Below are positions 51,927 to 58,949 of a DNA stretch of 64,000 bases, in pieces; position 1 is the first letter of the stretch, and the number at the start of each line of letters is the position of its first letter. Position numbers and translations under genes: made by a program. The DNA comes from Gemmatimonadota bacterium (lineage in GTDB: Bacteria; Gemmatimonadota; Gemmatimonadetes; Gemmatimonadales; Gemmatimonadaceae), in NCBI GenBank assembly GCA_023249375.1, contig JAHFCT010000001.1, positions 4,071 through 68,070 on the forward strand, written 5' to 3'. The notes below the pieces were generated by a model. The model saw only the letters and a list, made by a program, of their open reading frames with translations. It was not told the origin of the DNA and searched no databases.

Positions 51927-53816
51927 GTGAACCGCCGATTCCTCTTTGCGCTCGCCGCAATCTCGTCCCTCGCCGCCTGCGGCAAGAAGGCCGAAAAAAC
52001 GGTCCCCATCCAGACCGCGCCCGTCACGCGCCGCGACATCGTGGTCGACGCCACGGCCACCGCGATCATTGAGCCCATCAACGTCGTCGAGGTCAAATCC
52101 AAGACGGCGTCGGGGCAGATCACCAAGATGACCGTCGAGGTCGGCTCCTACGTGAAGCCGGGCGATCTGATTGTCCAGATCGACACGCGCGACCTCATCA
52201 ATGCGTCCAATCAGGCGCAGGCGGACTTCGACGCCGCGCAGGCCAAGCTCAACACGTCGACGGCGCAGAAGAAGCGCTCGGATGACTTGTTCAAGCAGCG
52301 CATCATCACGGCGACCGAGAACGAAACCGCCAACCTCGACTTCGCCAACTCGCAGGCCAGCTTCGTGCGCGCCAAGACGTCGCTCGACCTCGCCCAGCAG
52401 CGTCTCGAGGACGCCACGGTGCGCGCGCCGGTCGAAGGCACGGTCATCGACAAGACCGTTTCGCTTGGCCAGGTCATTCAGGCCGGCACGTCATCGGTCG
52501 GCGGCGGGTCCACCATTCTCAAGATGGCCAACCTCCAGCGCGTGCGCGCCCGTGCCCTCGTCAACGAAACGGACATCGGGCAGATCATGGCGGGGCAGGA
52601 AGCTACGGTGACCGTGGACGCGTTTCCCGACCGCCCGTTCCACGGCAAGGTCGAGAAGGTCGAGCCGCAGGCGGTCGTGCAGCAGAACGTCACGATGTTC
52701 CCCGTGCTCATCTCGCTCACCAACGAAGAAGGACTGCTCAAGCCCGGCATGAACGGCGAGGCGGCCGTGCTGGTCGACCGCCGCACCAGCGTGCTCGCGA
52801 TCCCGAATGACGCCGTGCGCAACATGCGCGAAGTCCAGACCGTCGCGCCGCTGCTCAACCTCAACCCCGACAGCGTGCGCGCGCAGCTGCGCTCGAGCAT
52901 GGGCGGCGGCATGGGTGGCTTCAACGGCGGCGGCGGACGCGGCCAGGGCGGACAGGGCGGACAGGGCGGCAACCGCGGTGCACAGGGACGCAGCACGCAG
53001 ACCAGCAATGGCGACGTCGATCTGCCGCCGCAGGGCGCTGATCGTCAGGGCGGCGGTGGCGGCGGCTTCCAGCAGGTGGAAGTCACCGACGCCGATTGCA
53101 AGAAGGTGAGCGACGCGCTCAAGAAGCAGCCGGCCGTGGCCAAGCAACTCGACGCGATGCGCGATCAGATGCGCAACCCCGATGCCGATCGCCGCGCGAT
53201 GTTCACGCAGATGCAGGAGTTGTACTCGAAGCTCGGCATGGACCAGCGCATCGTCGGCGCGTGCCGTCGCCGTGAAAGCGGCAACACCGGTGGCGGTGCC
53301 ATGGGTGGCGGACGCGGACAGGGTGGACAGGGCACACAGGGTGGGGCTCAGGGCACCCGCAGTGGCGGCCGCAACGGTAGCGGTCAGAGCGGACAGGGTG
53401 GACAGTCCAGTGGCGCACAGGGCAGCCGCGGTGATCAGGCCGGCCGAAGCGTCGACGTGCCGCAGGCGCCGGGCATGCGCTCACGCACCCGCACGGGTCT
53501 CGTCTTCGTGCAGAAGGCCGATTCCACGTGGGAGCCGCGCATGGTGCGCCTTGGTGTCGCCAACTTCGATTTCACCGAAGTGCTCGATGGCGTGAAGGAA
53601 GGCGAACGCGTGGCCTTGCTGTCGGCCGCGGCGATGCAGGCGCAGCGTCAGGCGCAGAACGACCGCGCTCGCCAGATGATGGGCGGCGGCAGTCCGCTGG
53701 GCGGCGCGACGGCCGGCCCGGGCGGTGGCGGTGCCCGTCCGCAGGGTGGCGCTCCGCAGGGCGGCGGCGCCACCGGCGGCGCCAGCGCTGGCGGTGCGGC
53801 CCGTCGGGGGAATTGA
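51927..53816 (+). CDS. MacA-like periplasmic adaptor lipoprotein with long Gly/Gln-rich insert
   Basis: This adaptor of 629 residues starts with GTG at 51927, supported by ttttggag (51913-51920) and a lipobox SLAAC near residue 18; a GTG at 51888 is the alternative. Residues 30-290 hold the normal lipoyl, hairpin and beta-barrel domains (DATVRAPVEGTVIDK, FPDRPFHGKVEKVEP). Instead of continuing directly to the membrane-proximal domain, it has a Gly/Gln/Arg-rich insert (about 325-520) enclosing a helical island with C391 and C446. A C-terminal Gly-rich tail follows the final domain. Standard MacA is about 370 residues. It probably pairs with the following permease. Confidence 0.88.
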   Translation: MNRRFLFALAAISSLAACGKKAEKTVPIQTAPVTRRDIVVDATATAIIEPINVVEVKSKTASGQITKMTVEVGSYVKPGDLIVQIDTRDLINASNQAQADFDAAQAKLNTSTAQKKRSDDLFKQRIITATENETANLDFANSQASFVRAKTSLDLAQQRLEDATVRAPVEGTVIDKTVSLGQVIQAGTSSVGGGSTILKMANLQRVRARALVNETDIGQIMAGQEATVTVDAFPDRPFHGKVEKVEPQAVVQQNVTMFPVLISLTNEEGLLKPGMNGEAAVLVDRRTSVLAIPNDAVRNMREVQTVAPLLNLNPDSVRAQLRSSMGGGMGGFNGGGGRGQGGQGGQGGNRGAQGRSTQTSNGDVDLPPQGADRQGGGGGGFQQVEVTDADCKKVSDALKKQPAVAKQLDAMRDQMRNPDADRRAMFTQMQELYSKLGMDQRIVGACRRRESGNTGGGAMGGGRGQGGQGTQGGAQGTRSGGRNGSGQSGQGGQSSGAQGSRGDQAGRSVDVPQAPGMRSRTRTGLVFVQKADSTWEPRMVRLGVANFDFTEVLDGVKEGERVALLSAAAMQAQRQAQNDRARQMMGGGSPLGGATAGPGGGGARPQGGAPQGGGATGGASAGGAARRGN

Positions 53817-53819
53817 TTC

Positions 53820-55043
53820 ATGCTTTTCGGTGAAACGATCATGGTGGCGCTGGGCGCGCTGCGCGCGAACAAGCTGCGTTCCCTGCTCACGATGCTTGGC
53901 ATCGTGATCGGCGTCGCCGCCGTGATCGCCGTGGTCGCACTCGGCCGCGGCGCGCAGAAGGCGGTGAATGATCGCATCTCGGCGCTGGGCACCACGCTGC
54001 TGACCGTCAGCCCGGGCCAGGCCATGGGCCAGGGCGGCGTGCGCACCGGCTTCGGCAGCGCGCGCCTCACCATTGAGGACGCCAAGGCGCTTGAAGACCG
54101 CGGCGAGAAGATCCTTGCGGTGCAGCCCGAAATGTCGGGCCAGCTGCAGGTGCAGTACCTGAACAAGAACACCAACACGCAGATCGTCGGCGTCACGTCG
54201 AACTATCCGGACGTCCGCAAGTACGAACTCGCCGCGGGCCGCTTCTTCACGCAGGCCGAGGATAACTCGCGCCAGCGCCTCGCCATCATCGGCCCGACGG
54301 TGCTCGAGAATCTCGGGCTGCAGGCACCCGACGGCATCATCGGCGAGACCATTCGCATTCGCGGCATCCAGTGCACGGTGATCGGCGTGTACAAATCGAA
54401 GGGCCAGGCATCGCCATTCAACAACCCGGATGACCAGGTCCTGATTCCCATTACGACCGCGCGCTTCCGCATCCTCGGTCAGAACCGCGTGCGCTCCATC
54501 AGCGTGCTCTCGCCGTCGGAAGACGACATTCCCGAGACGATGGCCGAGATCCAGAAGATCCTGCGCCGCGAGCACCGGCTGCGCTCGGGCAAGGACGACG
54601 ATTTCAACACGCGGTCGCAGGCCGACTTCCTCAATACGCTCGGCGAGACGACGCAGGTGTTCTCGCTGCTGCTGGCGGGCATCGCCACCGTCTCGCTGAT
54701 CGTCGGCGGCATTGGCATCATGAACATCATGCTCGTGTCGGTCACCGAACGCACCCGCGAGATCGGCATTCGCAAGGCGCTCGGCGCGACGCGGCTGAAC
54801 ATCATGTTCCAGTTCCTCGTCGAGGCCGTCGTGCTCTGCCTGGTCGGCGGCGCCATTGGCATCCTCGTCGGCACGGGCGGCGCCACGGCGTTCACGCGAA
54901 TCATGGGGTGGACCACCGAGGTGGGCTCCACCGCCGTGGCCCTCGCGTTTGGATTCTCGGCGGCCGTCGGCGTCGTGTTCGGCGTGTATCCCGCGCGGCG
55001 GGCCGCAACGATGGACCCGATTGTCGCACTGCGATACGAATAG
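53820..55043 (+). CDS. MacB-type ABC permease without fused ATPase
   Basis: This 407-residue protein has an N-terminal helix (about 22-43, LLTMLGIVIGVAAVIAVV), a large periplasmic MacB core domain (about 50-275) and a three-helix FtsX domain (TERTREIGIRKALGAT at the conserved loop). There is no nucleotide-binding domain, whereas E. coli MacB carries one at its N-terminus. No separate ATPase gene lies nearby. With the adaptor and TolC it should form a MacAB-TolC-like complex once an ATPase is supplied. Confidence 0.93.
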   Translation: MLFGETIMVALGALRANKLRSLLTMLGIVIGVAAVIAVVALGRGAQKAVNDRISALGTTLLTVSPGQAMGQGGVRTGFGSARLTIEDAKALEDRGEKILAVQPEMSGQLQVQYLNKNTNTQIVGVTSNYPDVRKYELAAGRFFTQAEDNSRQRLAIIGPTVLENLGLQAPDGIIGETIRIRGIQCTVIGVYKSKGQASPFNNPDDQVLIPITTARFRILGQNRVRSISVLSPSEDDIPETMAEIQKILRREHRLRSGKDDDFNTRSQADFLNTLGETTQVFSLLLAGIATVSLIVGGIGIMNIMLVSVTERTREIGIRKALGATRLNIMFQFLVEAVVLCLVGGAIGILVGTGGATAFTRIMGWTTEVGSTAVALAFGFSAAVGVVFGVYPARRAATMDPIVALRYE

Positions 55044-55067
55044 CACGGCGGCAGACGCGCAGTGTCG

Positions 55068-55098
55068 AACGGGGGAGGCCTTGATGGCCTCCCCCGTT
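55068..55098. terminator. Strong terminator between convergent genes
   Basis: Arms aacgggggaggcc (55068-55080) and ggcctcccccgtt (55086-55098) form a 13-bp stem with a 5-base loop and a short T tail (55097-55099). It lies between the permease gene and the convergent TonB-family gene and may act in both directions. Confidence 0.75.
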
Positions 55099-55121
55099 TG
55101 TCATGGCCTCGCCTTTAGGCG

Positions 55122-55817
55122 TTACGGCCGTCGAGCAGACCCCGCTGCCTGCCGCAGTATTCGGAAGCCAAATGGAATCTCGACGAGCTGCCGCACTTTG
55201 CCCGCTCCCACCGTGGCCGGGCTGAACTTCATGCGCGGCAGCGCCTCGCGAACGGCGGAGCCAAACAGCGGATGATTGGTTTCAATGACGCGAAACGAGG
55301 ACAGTTCCGCGAGTCCGGTGGTGTCCACGACGAAGCGCACTACCGCCTTGCCTTCGACGCCCCGCTGTTCGAGAAAGACGGGATATCGCGGCACCGCACT
55401 CGACGGATCGCGCACGGCGGCCGAGTCCACGTTGAGCAGTGTGAATGCATTCTGCGCCGCTGCGGCGGTTTCCAGCGTCTCAGGCGTGTAGCTGTCCTCC
55501 GTGTCCGGCTGCCGAACGCCCGCCGGCGCCGGTCGATCAACCCACGCTTCCGGCTCCGCGACTTTCGGCGATCCGGCGTGCATCGACGACCACTTCGCCT
55601 TCACCGCGTCCTTCGCCATCGCGGGCTGGTCGGGAGGTAGCAGGAAGTTGATGGCTGATTCGATGATCGACTCGTGCACAGCGTCCGGCGGCGCGATGGC
55701 ATGCTGCGCCCCGGTCAGCAGCGCCAGCACCAGCGTGGCATGCACGGCAATGCTCACGCCGGCGCCAAGCGGCACACGTTCCTGACTCTGTGGTGGATGC
55801 TGCAAGAGGTCGAACAT
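55122..55817 (-). CDS. TonB-family energy transducer
   Basis: This 231-residue protein has one N-terminal membrane helix (about 17-41, AGVSIAVHATLVLALLTGA) with a histidine like that of TonB's anchor, a linker with moderate Pro content and a TonB C-terminal domain (about 140-225; GKAVVRFVVDTTGLAELSSF, ETNHPLFGSAVREALPRMKFSPA). It could energise the TonB-dependent receptor at 44528. No ExbB or ExbD genes are present in the window. Confidence 0.85.
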   Translation of the reverse strand: MFDLLQHPPQSQERVPLGAGVSIAVHATLVLALLTGAQHAIAPPDAVHESIIESAINFLLPPDQPAMAKDAVKAKWSSMHAGSPKVAEPEAWVDRPAPAGVRQPDTEDSYTPETLETAAAAQNAFTLLNVDSAAVRDPSSAVPRYPVFLEQRGVEGKAVVRFVVDTTGLAELSSFRVIETNHPLFGSAVREALPRMKFSPATVGAGKVRQLVEIPFGFRILRQAAGSARRP

Positions 55818-56002
55818 CGTGCTCCGTGGTGCAACGACTTGTGCTTAGCCTACCCGCGCGAATCAGACAACATCACCGCGACGCAGGGTTCGTCTCACTG
55901 ATTCTATCGTATGTCCCTACGAGGGTGGATTTCAATATGGTCCAACCGTTGGATGGTGACGCGGCGTGCGACCCAGCCTGCCGACGGCTTGGACACCCTT
56001 GA

Positions 56003-56040
56003 TTTCGATATATCTTCGTTATATCTTCGACATATCGAAA
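56003..56040. promoter_or_regulatory. Phased PadR-type operator
   Basis: Outer arms tttcgatat (56003-56011) and atatcgaaa (56032-56040) are perfect inverted repeats. Inside, atatcttcg occurs at 56010-56018 and 56021-56029, and atatcgaaa at 56032, so three related units repeat every 11 bp. The site lies 38 bases upstream of the PadR start in a strikingly AT-rich island. The remaining 55818-56002 shows no gene. Confidence 0.72.
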
Positions 56041-56078
56041 TAGGCAGTACCGTGGGCTTCCGGAACAAGGGGGATCCG

Positions 56079-56678
56079 ATGCGGTTCAGCGAACGATGCG
56101 GGACGCGGGGCGCGGGACGTGGATGGCGTGGATTTGGCGTCGATCCCGACGTCTCCGGTTTCATTTGGAAGATGGCCGGTCATCTGCGTGGCGGCCCATT
56201 CCGCGGCGGACGGTTCTTCGGACACGGCGACCTCAAGCTGGTCATCCTGTCGCTGCTCGAAGAGCGCCCGCGACACGGCTATGACATCATCAAGGCCATT
56301 GAGGAAAAGTCCGGCGGCATGTACCAGCCCAGTGCCGGAACCATCTATCCGACGCTCACGCTCCTCGAGGAGATGGGCTTCGCCCACGCTACGCCCGATG
56401 ACGGCGGCAAGCGCGTCTACGAGATCACCGACGCGGGCCGGCAGCACCTGGCCGAGCATCGGACGACGGTGGATGACATCTTCTCACGCATTGCCCGCAC
56501 CGGGGCAGGCCTCACGAGTGACGCGATGCAGGAGATGAACCGTGCCTTCCGGCACGCCGCGCGCGCCACCTACACGCATGCGACGCACAAGCTAGACGAC
56601 CACGAGTTCCTGCGCGGCGTGGCCAAGGTGCTGGATGAAGCGACCGCCGCCATCGAGAGTCTGGCGACAGGAAAGTAG
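56079..56678 (+). CDS. PadR-family transcriptional regulator
   Basis: This 199-residue regulator has a Gly/Arg/Phe-rich N-terminal extension (about 1-45), the PadR winged helix (LKLVILSLLEERPRHGYDII, AGTIYPTLTLLEEMG, RVYEITDAGRQHL) and a helical C-terminus. The start at 56079 follows aaggggg (56067-56073); a longer reading frame from 55911 would run through the operator and is rejected. Autoregulation through the phased repeats is likely. Target genes beyond itself are unknown. Confidence 0.88.
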   Translation: MRFSERCGTRGAGRGWRGFGVDPDVSGFIWKMAGHLRGGPFRGGRFFGHGDLKLVILSLLEERPRHGYDIIKAIEEKSGGMYQPSAGTIYPTLTLLEEMGFAHATPDDGGKRVYEITDAGRQHLAEHRTTVDDIFSRIARTGAGLTSDAMQEMNRAFRHAARATYTHATHKLDDHEFLRGVAKVLDEATAAIESLATGK

Positions 56679-56723
56679 GGTCGATGCCGCTGGACGCGGC
56701 CGGAGAGCGGCATATGTTACATC

Positions 56724-56751
56724 GGGTCGCGCATCGTGCGCGGCCCGTTTT
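56724..56751 (+). terminator. Terminator after padR
   Basis: Arms gggtcgcgca (56724-56733) and tgcgcggccc (56737-56746), with one G-T pair, form a 10-bp stem, followed by gtttt (56747-56751). A second hairpin, gggcggc/gccgccc (56757-56777), follows before the kup start. Confidence 0.7.
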
Positions 56752-56816
56752 GCTTCGGGCGGCGATGCCAGCCGCCCAACGGCGCGAAATTCATTGGGGC
56801 GGTGCCCCGCGATCAT

Positions 56817-58811
56817 ATGCCGGCTGATTCTCCCAGCCCCTCCCCTGACCCGACAGTCACGCCTGTCAACGGCGTCACGGCGCAGCATCAGGTGCCTCAT
56901 CATGAGCGGCACCACGTGGAACCGAACCCCACGGGAAAGCGGCTCGGCATCCTCACGCTGACCGCGCTCGGCGTCGTCTTTGGCGATATCGGGACGAGCC
57001 CGCTGTATGCGTTGCGCGAGTGCTTCAAGCCGGAGTACGGGCTGACGCCCACGCCGGCGAACGTCTACGGCGTGCTGTCGCTCATCCTGTGGTCGCTGAT
57101 CCTCGTGGTCAGCTACAAGTACATCGGGTTCATCATGCGGGCGGACAACCGCGGCGAGGGCGGGATTCTCGCCATGCTCGCGCTCATCCTGAAGAAGGAC
57201 TCGCAGCGGCGTCGCGGCCGTGCCCTGCTGATTGGCCTCGGCCTGTTTGGCGCGGCGCTGCTCTACGGCGACGGCGTCATTACGCCGGCCATTTCGGTGC
57301 TCTCCGCCATGGAAGGACTGACGGTGCATAACGCGCGGCTGGCATCGCTCGTGGTGCCGCTGACCGTCATGATCATCGTCGGACTCTTCGCGGTGCAACG
57401 ACACGGCACGGCGCGTGTAGGCGCGGCGTTTGGCCCGTTGATGGCTCTATGGTTCCTGTCGATCGGCGCTCTCGGCCTCGCGCAGGTGTTGCGCGACGCG
57501 CACATCCTCGCGGCGATCAATCCCATTTGGGCGGTGCGTTTCTTCGCCTTTCACGACCTGCACGCCATCACGGTGCTCGGGGCGGTGGTGCTGGCGGTGA
57601 CCGGAGCGGAGGCGCTGTACGCGGACATGGGGCACTTCGGTCGCAAGCCCATCCGGACCGCGTGGTTCTGGATGGTCTTTCCGGCGCTGCTGCTGAACTA
57701 CTTCGGGCAGGGCTCGCTCGTGCTGGGCAATCCGGCAGCGGCGGAGAATCCGTTCTTCATGCTGTCGCCGGGGTTCATGCTGTTGCCCATGGTAGCGCTC
57801 GCCACCATCGCGGCGATCATCGCGTCGCAGGCGCTGATTTCGGGCGCGTTCTCCCTGACGCAGCAGTGCATCCAGCTGGGCTACAGCCCGCGCATGTCGA
57901 TCGTGCACACCTCGGCCAAGGAGTACGGCCAGATCTTCGTCCCCGAGGTCAACTACGCGCTCGCGATCGGCACGGTGCTGGTGGTGCTCGGCTTCCAATC
58001 CTCCACCGCACTTGGCGCGGCGTACGGCATTGCGGTCACGGGGACGATGACCATCACGACGATCTTGTTCTTCGTGATCTCGGCGCACCGATGGCAGTGG
58101 CCGATGGGCAAGGTGGTCGCGCTCACGGTGCTCTTTCTCGGGGTGGACCTCAGTTTCCTCGTGGCCAACGCGATCAAGATCGAGCATGGCGGCTGGGTGC
58201 CCGTGATGATGGCCATCGTGCTGTTTACGCTGATGACCACATGGAAGCGCGGCCGTCTCATCCTGCGCGAGCGGCTGCAGGAAATCACGATGCCGCTCGA
58301 TGCCTTCCTGAAGAGCCTGTCATCGGGCAAGATCCTGCGCGTGCCCGGCACGGCGGTCTTCATGACGTCCGAGGCGGGCGGCGCCCCGGTGGTGCTGCTG
58401 CACCACCTGAAGCACAACAAGGTGCTGCACGAGCAGGTCATCCTGTTGTCCATCGGGACCGCCGAGGTGCCCGAAGTGCGCGACGTCGACCGTGTCGACT
58501 TCGAGCGGATGGAGCACGGCTTCGTGCGCGCCAATGCGGTGTACGGATTCATGGAGTCGCCTGACGTCACCGAAGTGCTTGGCCTGCTGCGGCAGCAGGG
58601 GCTGAAGGCGCGGCCGATGGAGACCAGCTACTATCTGGGCCGCGAGCAGCTGATCCCGCGACAGAAGGCGTGGAAAGAAGGCGGCATGACGATGAGCATC
58701 TGGCGCAAGAAACTCTTCGCGTTCATGGCGCGCAATGCGCAGTCGGCAGCCGCGTTCTTCCAGCTCCCGCCGAACCGCGTGGTGGAGCTCGGGACGCAGA
58801 TCGAGTTCTAG
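56817..58811 (+). CDS. kup: Kup-type potassium uptake permease
   Basis: This 664-residue transporter imports K+ with protons. After a polar N-terminus (about 1-42), the family signature GVVFGDIGTSPLYALREC marks helix 1, followed by about 12 membrane helices with YGDGVITPAISVLSAMEGL and TGAEALYADMGHFG. A cytosolic C-terminal domain spans about 500-664. I chose ATG 56817; the frame is open further upstream through the hairpin region, which is unlikely to be translated. Confidence 0.95.
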   Translation: MPADSPSPSPDPTVTPVNGVTAQHQVPHHERHHVEPNPTGKRLGILTLTALGVVFGDIGTSPLYALRECFKPEYGLTPTPANVYGVLSLILWSLILVVSYKYIGFIMRADNRGEGGILAMLALILKKDSQRRRGRALLIGLGLFGAALLYGDGVITPAISVLSAMEGLTVHNARLASLVVPLTVMIIVGLFAVQRHGTARVGAAFGPLMALWFLSIGALGLAQVLRDAHILAAINPIWAVRFFAFHDLHAITVLGAVVLAVTGAEALYADMGHFGRKPIRTAWFWMVFPALLLNYFGQGSLVLGNPAAAENPFFMLSPGFMLLPMVALATIAAIIASQALISGAFSLTQQCIQLGYSPRMSIVHTSAKEYGQIFVPEVNYALAIGTVLVVLGFQSSTALGAAYGIAVTGTMTITTILFFVISAHRWQWPMGKVVALTVLFLGVDLSFLVANAIKIEHGGWVPVMMAIVLFTLMTTWKRGRLILRERLQEITMPLDAFLKSLSSGKILRVPGTAVFMTSEAGGAPVVLLHHLKHNKVLHEQVILLSIGTAEVPEVRDVDRVDFERMEHGFVRANAVYGFMESPDVTEVLGLLRQQGLKARPMETSYYLGREQLIPRQKAWKEGGMTMSIWRKKLFAFMARNAQSAAAFFQLPPNRVVELGTQIEF

Positions 58812-58830
58812 ACGTCACGGTGGTGACCCA

Positions 58831-58859
58831 GGGCGCGACGCGTTGACGGCGTCGCGCCC
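58831..58859 (+). terminator. Hairpin after kup
   Basis: Arms gggcgcgacgc (58831-58841) and gcgtcgcgccc (58849-58859) form a perfect 11-bp stem with a 7-base loop, 20 bases after the kup stop. T content downstream is low. Confidence 0.6.
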
Positions 58860-58949
58860 TCCATCGTCTGCGCAGACGGCGCGCCGGGATTGGCTGAGCG
58901 CACGCACGTGATGCAATTTCCGGAGTTCGTTTCCCTAGCCCGATTTCCG

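Noticed and set aside
50599-51960. Large open frame on the minus strand opposite TolC
   Set aside because: It has no domain signature and mirrors the codon bias of the TolC gene; many similar long antisense frames appear across this GC-rich window.
55911-56078. Longer N-terminus for the PadR protein
   Set aside because: The extension would run through the AT-rich phased operator, and a good ribosome-binding site supports the start at 56079.
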